Positions 22,720 through 38,981 are shown, numbered from the stretch's first letter. The stretch is DNA of 64,000 bases from Endomychus coccineus (GCA_958510875.1 OY294067.1:27826912-27890911), one strand, 5' to 3'. Notes: generated by a model from the sequence alone, not told the origin. Program-made: numbers and translations.

Positions 22720-23229
22720 GAATTATGAGGTAATAGGAAAATTTTGTCAGATTTTACTAATTACATTAGTATAAATTTGAATTAATGATTGAACGTCTGT
22801 TCTATGATTTACATACTTGCAGTCACGGTTTATGTGAGTCATCTCCAGATTCCAGATGTTTTATAATAATTGGTATCTTTAGTTAAAATATTAACATTTT
22901 TGTACTCGAATTGATGGTTATAATCAAAGAAATATTTGCGAGGGCGGTGGAATTTTCCAAGTTTTTGTATCTAATACTATACTTATGACTATACATTATT
23001 TTTTGTGAATATTGCTTAGAAATTCCTGTATAAGTCCCAACGGAATCTAAACAATTCAATTTATATACTGTGTTTATCTTTAGGTATTAAGTCTCCGATT
23101 GAAAAATGTTTTAGGGTAGCCATTCATATCCAGTGTATTACGAACAATTTTTAAATTTTTGGGACTGTACGTAGATGATTGCCTAATGTGTATTCCCAAT
23201 GATCAGTACGTGATTAATAAATTTGATAA
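22720..23229 (-). pseudogene. PLE GIY-YIG domain, decayed copy
   Basis: The minus strand gives broken pieces equal to the 34.5-kb copy, including the block before the nuclease, a TYTGIS-like region written over frameshifts, and the KHCFDYNHQF region with substitutions. The order and spacing match; no long open frame remains. Confidence 0.65.
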
Positions 23230-23231
23230 TA

Positions 23232-24184
23232 CCGGGATATCAAAAATTATCTTGGTCAAGGGTGGTTGTGGAATCTAAAACGTGTGTCTTACTTTACGTT
23301 TGAAATAATTATGTCGTAATTAATTTGAAGTTTCTAAAAGTGCGAAATTTCGCAATTTTATACGAATATTGTAACCCTCAGAACTCTTTAGCGCTTTGGA
23401 CTCCGGGATTTTCACGTGGCCTGTCGAAATTAGAAGGTTCGAATTATCTAAAAACATAATTGCATGAACGCCAGACGTCCCACGTAATTAGCTACGAACA
23501 TAATCATTTTGACATATGCCTCGCGAAGCTCGCTACGCGTCAGTTAGAGTTTATGCATTTTACCTCGGTCTTGTTAATTTGGGGCCGTTTCTTGCCCCGT
23601 GCGACCGGTGCCAGTTGTAATAAAGTGTTTTCGGCTATGGGCCGCTAACTTTAACCCGCTTCGTGTTTATTTTAGTCGCCAGAAAATTCCCTTTGGTACG
23701 TCGCACGTTAGACGCGCGTAGCTGAGATCTGAGATTAGCTCAAACTATTTTAATTAAATTTTCCTATTTAATGGACATTTATCGAAAAAAGAAGGGCCGT
23801 CCGGCACGGTCCGATACTAAATCTAACTACATGGAGCGAAAACGGCACGCGAAAAGTCGTCGTAAAGCCGTATTAGGTACAACCAGTTTGCACTTTTCTA
23901 ACTCGCTTCTCACGTGAACGTCATGCGATTTACGGAAAATTAACTATTTCAAAACCGTTTTTGACCCGGATTGTGGCTATCACGACCTCTGAAAAGGTTC
24001 AAGATTCACATAATTATTTCATACTTTGTAGTTCATTATTGTTTTACAACTGAAATAAATAGGTATGAAATTTGTAGGTTATTGATGTCAGTGTGACAGT
24101 AACATAATTATTTCAAACGTAAAGTAAGACACACGTTTTAGATTCCACAACCACCCTAGACTAAGATAATTTTTGATATCCCGG
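23232..24184. mobile_element. Non-autonomous TIR element (TACCGGGATATC family)
   Basis: The ends CCGGGATATCAAAAATTATC are inverted and flanked by TA (23230-23231 and 24185-24186). The outer 90 bp on the left and about 180 bp on the right equal the ends of the transposase-bearing element at 42.15-43.57 kb. The inside, about 23340-24000, is unrelated to that element, richer in GC, and holds CGCG-rich words not found elsewhere here. It probably moves using a transposase made by relatives. Confidence 0.82.
23771..23917 (+). CDS. Small basic ORF inside the TIR element, unrecognised
   Basis: This is a 48-codon frame from ATG 23771 to TGA 23915-23917. Its first half is strongly basic (IYRKKKGRPARSD, then MERKRHAKSRRKAV) with a GRP core like an AT-hook. 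It lies in the GC-richer captured interior, so it may be an exon or gene piece taken from elsewhere, or chance. No intron signals were fixed. Function unknown; coding status is uncertain. Confidence 0.25.
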   Translation: MDIYRKKKGRPARSDTKSNYMERKRHAKSRRKAVLGTTSLHFSNSLLT

Positions 24185-24818
24185 TATAAGGGAACTAAAA
24201 CATAAATTTCCTAGATATGAACGTAAGGTATTATTTTGATGAGAAAAAAACATCGTGGTTTACTAATGAAGTTAGGTCTCAACGATATCTTCACTTTAAT
24301 TACAGACGTTCAATCATTAAGTCAGATTTATGCTAATTCAATTAATTCAAACCCTTGCAAATTCCTACATGCGTCTTTATAATGTTAAAAGTATATTTTA
24401 GTTAGAATGCTGGAATAGCAACATTTTCCTATTACCTCATAGTTATGTAACACTGTTCGAAAGTGGTACTTGAGCGTTATATTTTGGTTTCAGACAAAAA
24501 CATTACTTGAAATGACTTCGAAGTAGATTGCTATGCAATGGATTTTCGATACATATTCATATACTTAAAATATTAATGTCTTACAATTTCGATTACTCGT
24601 GTTTCTGTTCGTTTCAGCGACGTGGGTATTTTTAATTGAAATTAATGCGGTCATGATGCTTTGTGCTTGATACGATTAGTTTTAAGGAATCATGTTTTAG
24701 ATATTGACACGTCTTCTGATGATGGTCGTGAGACCGAAACGTACGTAAAAACGAAAATAATAAACATGTGTTAGTGTGGCCTATATCTCGAGAACTTACG
24801 TATAATTTCCGAGTAAAT

Positions 24819-29738
<4,920 letters not shown>

Positions 29739-30229
29739 AGGAACAGACTATGAATTATACTTTTGATTGATTGAAATCAATTTTTCGTAATTCAGCATGA
29801 GGAAAATTCTTCGAAAATAATAACATAAATTTAGTATCTGGACGGAATCTCTTGTTTCGTAATACACAGAATAAATCACAAACTTTGGGGACGGGAGGAG
29901 TATTGTCCAAAATATGCAGAAAAGTCTTAATGATGGCAAGTCTGCAAATGGATGGTTTGGGAGATATGAAGGATTATTCCTTTTTGTTGCATTTGTCAAT
30001 TTTTTCGCTTAACTCTTTTTCTTAATCTGCAAAAACTTGCATTTTCGTATAGTAGTCTACCGATGTTCTGTCATACATACAGTTTGTAGTTGACAAACTT
30101 TTTTTTGTATTCTCGCTATACCTATTCACTATAATATTGAACTAGCCGACATGTTTTTTAAGTATGGTCGTTCTAATGGGAAAGCAAGAGGAGGGCTATG
30201 TGTTTGAGTTGACGCTCATCACAATCTCC
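29739..30229. other. 3' flank of the homeobox gene
   Basis: No gene is recognised. The sequence ACTAGCCGACATG at 30141 resembles the start of decayed mobile DNA. No AATAAA stands right after the stop, so the 3' UTR may run on. Confidence 0.4.
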
Positions 30230-31480
30230 ATTTTCCTTCACTGCACCAAAAATTGTGTGATACCGGTTCATTTTGGGAACAAGCCCGTCATTCCTTAAGA
30301 TGGTGTAGTGCAGATTGCAAGAGGAAAATTTCATAGTACTCTATGCGGCATCATCCCAGTAGATCTTAGGATCACAGGGAAATGGTGTAAATCGGCTGGA
30401 CTACGAATCAACCCTAGTAAAATTACAAATCGAACTGAATGGAACCACCATCGTACTAAAAGATGAGGTAAAATATCTAAGCATTACACTAGACAAAAAA
30501 CTGTCACCTACATCCAGTACTTAAAGAATGTAAGCAAGAAGGCGACAAGTCCCTTAAAGGTGCAGAAGGATGGCAAGAAAACATGAGGTTGTTCAACTGA
30601 AATAGTGCTCTGGATGTACACCATGATGGTGAGACCTGCCCTCACGTATAGGGCGATAATCTGGAGCAAATTACCAAACAAAGAGAATTAAGTATGACCC
30701 AAAAGCTCGCATTCATATGCCTAACTGAGGCCCCAAGGTCTTGACCTACGGACCCAGTATTTTCCCCATCCTATGAGAAAATACTGGGACTAACCCCCTT
30801 TCACAAAGCTATACGTAGAACATCTGCAAATACTATGCTTCATATAAGCAAAGAATCTGAGGGAGGTATTAAATTTCAGTGGAAGGATAATGTCTCTCTG
30901 AAGAAGAAACACTTAATACTCATGGCACCAAAGGATGACATGGTTAAAGTGTTCGTATTTACATAGAACTTCTAAACCCATCTTGGAAATAATTAGAGTG
31001 AGACACTCACCCTGTTAGGAAAGGAACAACCATTAGCTCAAAGATGGTTCTTAACTGCAAAACTAAGGTGAACACATTAGGAGTTCAGAACAGAACTACC
31101 ACCCTCCACTGGGTTCCAGAACATTCAGGAATTGAGAAAAATTAACAGACAAAGGGGGCTGAAACGAGCCCTCTGATAGGACCGGAACTGTTCTGTAGTA
31201 TAGGCAAGCACACTATTCAGGAAATCCTTATAGCAGAAGGAAGTACAAAGTACTGGACTTCTCTTCCGGGAAAAAGGTTGTTTTGGAAAGTATAAGGCTA
31301 AGCAGGAACAACCTGAGAATCATAACAGGATTCGTGAGGGGACACTGCAAACTCAACGGTAATGTGAGTGAAATTATAGAGGATTCGAAGTTCCTTGCGG
31401 CCGAGTTGTCGTGGTGGCCATGAAGTGGCCTATTGCGGACCCATGTTCATTCAGACTTATCTGCATACTTTTTAACATAA
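30230..31480 (+). pseudogene. LINE with RNase H, R1/LOA-like, degenerate
   Basis: Broken frames give the region after RT motif C (KSAGLRINPSKI, VKYLSITLDKKLSP), then TMMVRPALTYRAIIW, and further on an RNase H end with LHWVPEHSGIEKN and GAETSPLIGPELF. The order RT thumb then RNase H fits the R1/LOA/I group. Stops and frameshifts occur every few dozen codons. Poly-C (about 31482-31497) lies just after. Confidence 0.68.
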
Positions 31481-31879
31481 CCACCCCCCCCCCCCCATTT
31501 TGTGACAGATATTTTCAACACCCTGTATAGTCTCCAATAAGAAGGCAGTATCATATACACATGGCGCTGTTATTCTTAACTTTATTCATCAGATCGATGC
31601 TAAAATTACATTAACGTGATTTCATGAATCAACATTTCTAGTCATTTTTTTCATGTGTAATATGATTATAGTTAAGTTGAAATATTTATTTATTGTTAAG
31701 AATGTAGATTGTAATAAACATCTGTGATTGGTAAATAGTTGTATGTATTAGCTTCCAAACCAACAAAAACCCTTACAAATTCCCCAAATGGTGCCAAAAT
31801 ATTTAGCGACATTAATAGACAGACAATCTATTAAAAAGATAAATATGTATTGCAAGATCAATCAACAAAGGAATGCAAT
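31481..31879. other. Poly-C tract and unassigned spacer
   Basis: A run of about 15 C at 31482-31497 precedes ATTTTGTGACAG and CACCCTGTATAG, which looks like one end of a mariner-type inverted repeat. No partner end was found. The rest carries no coding signal. Confidence 0.4.
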
Positions 31880-33180
31880 AACGAATAATGAATACTCGTC
31901 CCAAATATTCAAAATTATATCTCTTTTGGAATGGTGACTGGACGGTCGATGAGCTGCATAGACTCGACAAAGACACCCGGAAAATGATGCATATCCATCA
32001 CAGTTTGCATCCTAGGTCGTCAGTTTCCCGCATGTATCTCCCACGTCAGCGGGGAGGTAGGAGCCTCCTTAGTCGAGGAGGGTCTGCATCGAAGTGTGGT
32101 TCTGAGTGTAGCTTGTAAAGTTCTTAGGAGTTCGTAAACCCCTCCTGTGCGTTGTCAAAAGTCACGAATTGGCCTGAGTGGGGGGCGTTCATCGTTAAGG
32201 CAACACAAAAAGCTGCGGAAGAACTAGGTCTCGAATTTCACATCAGTGGAGAAGGCCAACTACAGGACAACCTCGAGTTTCAATCTTCTCGCCTGAAAGC
32301 CGGAGCAAGATCTTATGCTCAGGAGGCATGTTGACAGGCCTATACACGGTGTTTTCTACCATCGAACATCGAAACGCTCGGTTCGTCAACCAGGATGACC
32401 TTCGGCTACCTAAGGTCAGCCGGGATTACATCCAAGATCGAGGGATTTACCGCAGCTTGACAAGATGGCGTAATCAACACCTTGGTCTATCGCCACAACG
32501 TGATGTGTGAGCAGGTTCCTGATGTCAGCTGCAGTGCCTGCCGAAAGGCGCCTGAGGCGCTTTTCCACCTGCTGTCGGCATGTCCGGCAAAAGCGGCCTC
32601 GGTGTACACCCATCGCTATAATGCAGCCCTACGGATACTGTATTATTATCTAAGGTACTCGTACGGAATAGACCAAGAGCCGGTGTTGCCTTACATGCCA
32701 CGAGATGTTGAGTCCGAAAAATTCCAAATCTACTGAAATTACCCGTTTCCGACTGTCAGGTCCATACAAGCAAATTAACCTGATGTTGTCCTCCTCGATA
32801 AACATAGCAAGACATGTATATCATCGAATTCTCTGCTCCGGCAGAGAAGAACATAGTCTTGAAAGAGGAGGAAAAATGCCAAGGCCACAAGGTTGTATTA
32901 GTTGTTCTGATCATTGGTGTTTTGGGTGGAATGCGGTCTAGGCTGCGTTCGAATTTGGAGATCATTCTGGCCTGTAAGAACGTCGCAGATATTGATAGAC
33001 CGGATGCCGAAGGCAGTCATTCTGGGTTTAATAAGACTACTTAGGGCACACGATTTGGGAACCCGAAGCTACTTACCGACCGGGGGGAGAAGTAGCTTCG
33101 GTAAACTGATTAGGTTATTCTGGCGTGATTGCTGCGATGAGGTCGGAGTGCGCAGCAGCCCCGTCCAGGTTTTTATGTAA
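31880..33180 (+). pseudogene. Non-LTR retrotransposon C-terminus with CCHC and endonuclease-like region
   Basis: Pieces in order: DKDTRKMMHIHHSLHPRSSV followed by MYLPRQRGGRSLL, a middle part, then CSACRKAPEALFHLLSAC (a CCHC knuckle), the HRYNAAL motif that follows it, and at 32814-33044 EFSAPAEKNIV and VVLVVLIIGVLGGMRSRLR. This order resembles elements of the R2/R4 type with a restriction-like endonuclease after the CCHC knuckle. At least five frame changes make it a relic. Confidence 0.65.
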
Positions 33181-33918
33181 AAAAAGGTATATATACATAT
33201 TATATTTGTTAATGAATAAAATAATCAAAATTTATACAAAATTCCATTCGAAAAAGACACACCCAAAGATCCAGGGCCCAGGACGATCGCCCCCCTCGCC
33301 CTGTCCTAGGACAGGCTCTGACAATCTTACTTGTATTCACTTAGAGTACTGACGTCGTTTAGAAAGAAATTTCTTTTATAAAGTTCATAGTATAATGGTT
33401 GGGTTGGAATTTCAAAAATTGTACAATATACATGCATTTTTCTCGCAGTCTTCTTGTTTATTTTTTCAGCCATATCAAGTGAAGTTAATGTTCAAATTAA
33501 GCAGAGAATATATATTTCAATCGAAATACAATGGATAAGTAGAAAATAATTAGATTTTTTTTTGAGGTTACTTTCATTTTGCTATTATGTCAGTTGCAAA
33601 TTTGAAAATAACGTGGATACAAAATTTTTGTATTGTCCAATATGAAGTTTTGACACACCACATACGTAAACTTAACTAGTACTGAATATTCCAGCTCCGA
33701 ATAGAGAATGTTGTGAGAATTAGATCAAATTAAATTGTTGACAAAATATTTTGCAATACTATGAAAGGGTACGACTTGAGAATGAAAAAGACTATTTTGC
33801 CGAAGTCTCATTGGAAAAGTTAAGGTTTCTTCATGGAGTTAATGTATAGCCAACTACAACAAAGGTCTCTTGTTAACCATAAAAAAAGTGACAAAGTTTC
33901 TCTACATCGACCAGTGAC
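33181..33918. other. No gene recognised
   Basis: The first 170 bases are probably the 3' tail of the preceding LINE (GACACACCCAAAGATCCAGG, CCTGTCCTAGGACAGG). The rest is AT-rich and ends at the PLE target duplication. Confidence 0.4.
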
Positions 33919-33932
33919 AACACAATCTAATA

Positions 33933-35584
33933 ATAAGATTCTTGACCCAGTATGAATTATATATAAAAATTCTCGGGAAATAGGTCACATTAACACTTTG
34001 TTTTAAATATTCGTCTTTACGTACGTTTCGGTCTCACGACCATCATCAGAAGACTCACTATATCTAAAAAGGGGTTTATTAAAACTAATTATAGCACAAG
34101 CGTCCAAATCGCACAATTTAACTTCAATCAAAAGAGCCCACGCCGTCGAAACGAACAGAACTACGAATAATCGAAATTGTATCGTCAGTATTAAAGTATA
34201 AAAATTTTTTTTTGTAGTAAGAATCCGCTATTCAGTAATATTATTAAAATATATGAGTGCATATTGGTATTCTCACAACAACTGAGAGAACGAAGTTATT
34301 TGTCGAGTATCTACTTTCGAAACCAGATGTGTAGGATTTATGAGTAGGTACTTAAGAAAGGTTTCAGACCTGTACTGGAAAATTACTATTACGCATTCTT
34401 CCTAAAAACATTTTCAACAATTATGAAGACGTATGTAAGAATTTGCGAGGGATTATTTAATCAAATTAGTATAAATATGACTTAGATTTTGTGTGTCTAC
34501 CCTATGATTTACAGATTTGGGGTCCCGTTTTATGTGAATCATCTCCAGGATAGATCTTTTATAATAATTGGTTTCCTTAGTTAAAGTATTAACATTTTTG
34601 TAATCAAATTGATGGTTATAATCAAAGCAGTGCTTGGCAAGGGCGGTGGAATTTTCTAAGTTGTTATTTCTTGTGCTATATTTATGGCCGTACATTCTTT
34701 TTTGTAAATATTGTTTAGAGATTCCAGTATAGGTTCCATCACAATCCAAACAATTCAATTTATACACTGTGTGGGTTTGTTTATCTTTGGGTATTAAAGG
34801 TTTTAGATTTGAGAAATATTTCCCAAAACAGTTAGTAGGTTTATGCGCAACATTTATATCATACTTTTTCAAACATTTTTTGATTTTCTCTGAGGTCTCC
34901 GGAATGTAAGGTAGAGTTATAAAATTGTCTGTATTACCTTTTATGTTATTTTTATACGACGAACCATTATAGATTTTGTTTATTCTTTCTTTAATGATAG
35001 GATTGAAACAAGTTTTTGGGTAGCCATTCAATTCTAGTGTATTACGAACAATTTTTAAAATTTTGGGGCGGTCATCTGCGTGGGACAATTTTATCGCGCG
35101 ATCTGTAAGGCTGTTTATGACACTTTTTTTATAACAAGGTGGTGCAACGGAATTGAAGTGAAGATAACGTTGAGACCATACTTCTTTAGTAAACCAAGAG
35201 GTTTTTATTTTTCCATCTGCATCATGCCTAATGTTCATATCTAGGAAATTTATGTTATTGTTTAATTCTATTTCACAAGTGAATTGAAGTTTACAGTGGA
35301 AATTGTTAAATTTATCAATTACATATTGAATTTTATCGTTTTTATACTTTAATACTGACGATACAATTTCGATTATTCGTAGTTCTGTTCGTCTCGACGG
35401 CGTGGGCTCTTTTGATTGAAGTTAAATTGTGCGATTTGGACGCTTGTGCTATATTTAGTTTTAATAAACCCCTTTTTAGACATAGTGAGTCTTCTGATGA
35501 TGGTCGTGAGACCGAAACGTACGTAAAGACGAATATTTGAAACAAAGTGTTAATGTGACCTATTTCCCGAGAATTTTTATATAT
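33933..35584 (-). mobile_element. Penelope-like element with inverted terminal repeats
   Basis: The insertion is bounded by identical AACACAATCTAATA copies (33919-33932 and 35585-35598), a 14-bp target duplication. About 250 bp at each end (33955-34204 and 35338-35584) are inverted copies differing at only a few positions; each holds TACGTACGTTTCGGTCTCAC or its complement. Between them a minus-strand frame encodes the end of RT and GIY-YIG. This is the best-preserved PLE in the window. The upstream RT core is missing, cut at the inner edge of the right repeat. Confidence 0.88.
34453..35337 (-). CDS. PLE RT end plus GIY-YIG endonuclease, open frame
   Basis: The frame is open from the inner edge of the right inverted repeat, through NNNINFLDMNIRHDADGKIK (the RT block after the catalytic YVDD region), to a TAA at 34453-34455; the first ATG is at 35238. 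Next come SLTDRAIKLSHADDRPK (RT thumb), a linker with KCLKKYDINVAHKPTN, and the nuclease: VYKLNCLDCDGTYTGIS, QKRMYGHKYS, ALAKHCFDYNHQFDYKNVN and RSILEMIHIKRD. TYTGIS, the Arg in QKRM, and the Glu in LEMIH fit the GIY-YIG active site. In PLEs the protein copies RNA onto nicked DNA. RT fingers and the catalytic Asp pair are absent, so this copy is not autonomous. Confidence 0.82.
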   Translation of the reverse strand, partial: DKIQYVIDKFNNFHCKLQFTCEIELNNNINFLDMNIRHDADGKIKTSWFTKEVWSQRYLHFNSVAPPCYKKSVINSLTDRAIKLSHADDRPKILKIVRNTLELNGYPKTCFNPIIKERINKIYNGSSYKNNIKGNTDNFITLPYIPETSEKIKKCLKKYDINVAHKPTNCFGKYFSNLKPLIPKDKQTHTVYKLNCLDCDGTYTGISKQYLQKRMYGHKYSTRNNNLENSTALAKHCFDYNHQFDYKNVNTLTKETNYYKRSILEMIHIKRDPKSVNHRVDTQNLSHIYTNLIK

Positions 35585-35598
35585 AACACAATCTAATA

Positions 35599-36495
35599 GT
35601 TCCGGATAGCTATTCCGCCTTCTCGGTGACATCACAACCCTACTCGTATTGCTGATGAACCCGAGACGGCCAAACAGCAGTTCAGAACTATTGGATTGGG
35701 TTGTCAATGGTAGGAATAGTTTTATACTCGTAATTTTATTGAATTACAGCTAAACACAAAATTCGTAATCATTTTTACAAACCGAAACAATCTTCGTTAT
35801 GTGATTTTCACCAATATCTCTAACTTTCTTGGAGAAGTTTGTCAATGAGGAATACTGTAATTAAGAATAAATTACCACTGCTAGGGGTAATGAAATGTTT
35901 AATGAAGTAATATCTTCTTGGGCGCTTAATTTGAGTTGACTTTCTATAGATCGAAAGCGTACAGTATGAATAATTAAATCGATTCAGCTATTCAAGATCA
36001 TAATAATTGCCGAAACAGTTCTTCACCACCCCATAAACATGAAGCAAAACTAACAATACGCTCGATACAAGTAACAGGATCACGAACCTTGTGTATTATC
36101 GAGGGTGTGTCCCTTCGTTAGAATCACTACTAATTTGAACCATTCATCTATTCATCCTAATATTATTCTATAAGTACACATACAATCACCATTTGGGGGC
36201 CTAATTTCGCAAATTGACTGGAAAGCATCTACGCTCCACAATAATAGATCAAGGGAATGAGGATTATAATCACACAATTTTATAAATTTCCTAGTTCCGT
36301 TTGTGCTACGAATTTTTTTTTCATATTCGATCTCTAGACTGTTAGGTCTTTACGTTAAAAGAAAAATATGATTTATACTTTGAAATTGAACACATTCGCA
36401 TCATCAGAAATATGAATTATCAATAAATTACGTTTGAGAACAGAGGCTCTTAAATAACTATCGGTAGGTAGAGAGATATTTCTAAGCAAGGCTTA
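35599..36495. other. Older hairpin repeat, then no gene recognised
   Basis: 35585-35706 forms an imperfect hairpin (ATCTAATAGTTCCGG and CAGAACTATTGGATT at its ends); the PLE above inserted at its left end. From 35707 to 36495 there is no coding signal. Confidence 0.5.
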
Positions 36496-36500
36496 AATAG

Positions 36501-36637
36501 TTATTTATGTATCAAGGGAATTATAAGGGCCTTAATTACAGATGGCAAAGTTTGCGTCCCGAGGGCCTCCGGACCGAGGGACAGCAATTGCCTGAGGTTA
36601 TTAAGGCTCATTAATTCCCGTGGTACATAGATTATTT
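36501..36637. repeat. Long stem-loop with GC-rich tip, upstream of a Crypton-like gene
   Basis: The left arm (TTATTTATGTATCAAGGGAA, then GGGCCTTAATTAC) pairs with the right arm (GGTTATTAAGGC, then TTAATTCCCGTGGTACATAG) with bulges. At the tip GTCCC (36556-36560) pairs with GGGAC (36578-36582) around GAGGGCCTCCGGACCGA. The 5' region 36496-36821 recurs at 47670-47952, where the tip is deleted. Confidence 0.75.
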
Positions 36638-36845
36638 TATTTCTGACCGATTCCAATAAAATTTTGTTCATTTTTAAAACGGAATAAACGCACCAATTCA
36701 ATACCTTCCCGCTATATTTGAATCAGGTACCGTTGATTATAGGAGTTTTGTTGTTGCTAGGTTGTTGCTTTGTTACTTGTTTACAAACAAAGCTTTATTA
36801 TCAAGTTGTGTTTACGTTAAAAACGTGTTTTCTACCCCAAATATA

Positions 36846-37259
36846 ATGCAGGATATTTTGAAAAATGCTGAAAAAGCAAGAGAATCATTATTTCCATCGA
36901 AAAGTGAAGCCGTATACAGAAAAGAATATAAAATATATCTGGAGCGGCTGACACGGAAAAATGTTATGGTAATTGGTAAGGAATTTTCTATGTTTTTCGG
37001 TAGATTTGGTAGTAATTGTGTTTATTCGTTGCAGTCAGAAACGTATAGTCCGAATTCTTTATGGATTAAATGGTCAATACATGAGAAACGAGATATCACC
37101 AAGTTCAATGAACTAGAGGCTTTTTTGAAACGCAAGAGTAAGAGTTATAAGCCGAAAAAGTCCGCTGTTTTATCTCCTAATGATGTCATTAGATTTCTAA
37201 ATATATATATATATATATATATTAGCATTCCTTATTTTATTTTTACTTGTGAAAGGTAG
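36846..37259 (+). pseudogene. Crypton-like tyrosine recombinase, N-terminal part
   Basis: From ATG 36846: KNAEKARESLFPSKSEAVYR, then YKIYLERLTRKN, an insert with GT...TTGCAG ends (about 36969-37034) that may be an intron, then YSPNSLWIKWSI, NELEAFLKRKSKSYKPKKS and SPNDVIRFL. The same order occurs at 46.0-46.5 kb. After RFLN a (TA)n tract (37200-37220) disrupts the frame and the catalytic domain is absent. The protein would be the DNA-binding domain of a site-specific recombinase. Confidence 0.7.
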
Positions 37260-37533
37260 AGAGAATTATAGAATCTATAATGTCCCAAGGGAGTTATGAC
37301 CCTCATTATTGATAGCGTAACTATGACGATATAAGCTTATAATATCTCGGTCAGAAATAAACTTATTTAAATGATTTCCAAGATTTTCAAAAACGGGTGA
37401 ATTGTAAATGACATTCCGACCAAGACCATCTAGAAAAAAATATATGATAATACAAGAGATTCTAAAACTAGAAATTGGCTTATTTCTCATTCATTCTAAA
37501 AACTAAGTAGCTTAAGTTCATTTGTTCCATTAT

Positions 37534-37796
37534 ATGTAAATTCTTGTGAAATAGGTCACAGTAATACATTAAAATAGAATTTTTAATTCAAATTGATGCG
37601 ATAAAGACGCTCAGTGCTTAATACAATTAGTTTCAGAAGCCCCACGCTTTAATTGATTTGAATTAGTTTTCAAATGATCGTCGTGAGATCGAAACTAACA
37701 TTAAGACGAAATTATAATAGATATATGTGTTAATGTGACTTATTTCCCAAGAATTTACTTATAATTCACACCTGGGTCAAGAATCATTATTATTTT
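37534..37796 (+). repeat. Solo PLE terminal repeat with target duplication
   Basis: This 263-bp copy of the PLE terminal region starts near ATGTAAATTCTTGTGAAATAG and ends CACCTGGGTCAAGAATC-ATTATT. It is flanked by ATTTGTTCCATTAT (37520-37533) and ATTTGTTCCGTTAT (37797-37810), 14 bp with one difference. No coding PLE part is present. Confidence 0.75.
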
Positions 37797-37810
37797 ATTT
37801 GTTCCGTTAT

Positions 37811-38310
37811 TACATGGAACAATAGAGCAATATATAGGCGCCTTGAACATATTAACACTACACTTTGTAGTGAAGCCAACATCTGGCTATCCTTTACTGT
37901 CTGATTTATTGATGAGGGGGGCTGGGACGTCATGAGCGGTTTGTTTACATGGGACCTGTAGGCAATGGCTCATTGAGTAATTTATTGTGGAGAAAAGGAT
38001 TCCCGATTGAAAAATAAATAACAATTAATTATACCGTTAATACCTTCTATAGAAATTTGCGATGCTTATAAATTCAAGTAGCATTTCAACCATTAATTCC
38101 ATCATACTCCAAAAACGGTTACATATACGACTATCAGAATAATGACGACGCTCCAAAAAACCGCTGGACCTATTGATAATTATTTATATTCTATTATACT
38201 GCATTAATAGAAATAAAACTAAGGTTCTAACAAATAAACATTGTCACAAGTTTCCGATTTCCTCAACGACATTAATAATGATTCCCCCAAAAGAAGTGAA
38301 GCAAATGGCC
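37811..38310. other. No gene recognised
   Basis: AT-rich spacer between the solo PLE end and the Helitron-like repeat. No repeat relation was seen. Confidence 0.4.
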
Positions 38311-38981
38311 TCACTACATAGTATAAAACAAAGTCGCTTTCTCTGTCCCTATATCCCTATGTATGCTTAAATCTTTAAAACTACGCAACGGATTTTGATG
38401 CGGTTTTTTAAAATAGATAGAGTGATTGAAGAGGAAGGTTTATATGTATAATAACATCCATTAAATACTGGAGAAATACTGTTATTTTTGAGGTTTCTAA
38501 TGTGATGTCGTAAATAATTACATTTTTTCCACTTACATTGCAAACGCAGGCTGAACCCTACGAGATATATCAAAATAATGTACTAAGTATTGTACACATT
38601 GAAAAGGTCTACAGAAAACTCCGCGATGGTATATGTCTATCTCTTATGGTTATCCCACAATACCCTTTTTTTGTCATTTACTTTTTACGACAAATAATGG
38701 CTAATTTTCGAAGCGATTTTAACCAATACAGCATTAATCCTTATCCAATTAAATACCTTAAATACATTGTTGATTTAATATAGATCTATATGGCCCTTTA
38801 CAGCATATGATTTAAACGAATATTTTCGAAGATATTACAGATTCAAAAATTGCGGGACGTAGCGTTTGCGGCGGTACCGGCCGGAGCGGGCCGCTATGTA
38901 TTTATATACAACGTTCACAGTTTTTCTGTAGTGTACTTAGTATCAGCATTGCACCTGTGCGAAGCCGGGGCGGGTCGCTAG
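38311..38981 (+). mobile_element. Non-autonomous Helitron-like element
   Basis: The element starts TC (38311) before TATAAAACAAAGTCGCTTTC and ends GCGAAGCCGGGGCGGGTCGC-TAG, so the last four bases are CTAG (38978-38981), followed by T. Inside is the widespread insect tract AAAACTACGCAACGGATTTT. The TC start, the GC-rich hairpin before the end and the CTAG-T junction fit Helitrons. There is no Rep/helicase. Confidence 0.55.

Larger units (their letters stand above)
22601..24804. mobile_element. Penelope-like element with two inverted halves
   Basis: It is flanked by identical 14-bp copies of ATTTCCGAGTAAAT (22587-22600 and 24805-24818). The left half (22601-23229) reads on the minus strand as the PLE C-terminus: GIY-YIG region and 3' untranslated part. 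The right half (24187-24804) reads on the plus strand as a short piece of RT end, a large internal deletion, then the 3' region and the terminal block GTGAGACCGAAACGTACGTA. A TIR element (23232-24184) lies at the turning point. Confidence 0.78.

Noticed and set aside
32416..32613. 65-codon minus frame
   Set aside because: It is antisense to the CCHC region of a LINE read on the plus strand.
36969..37034. Firm intron call in the 36.8-kb recombinase piece
   Set aside because: GT and TTGCAG are present, but the donor is ambiguous between 36969 and 36976 and only one keeps frame, so it is mentioned only as possible.
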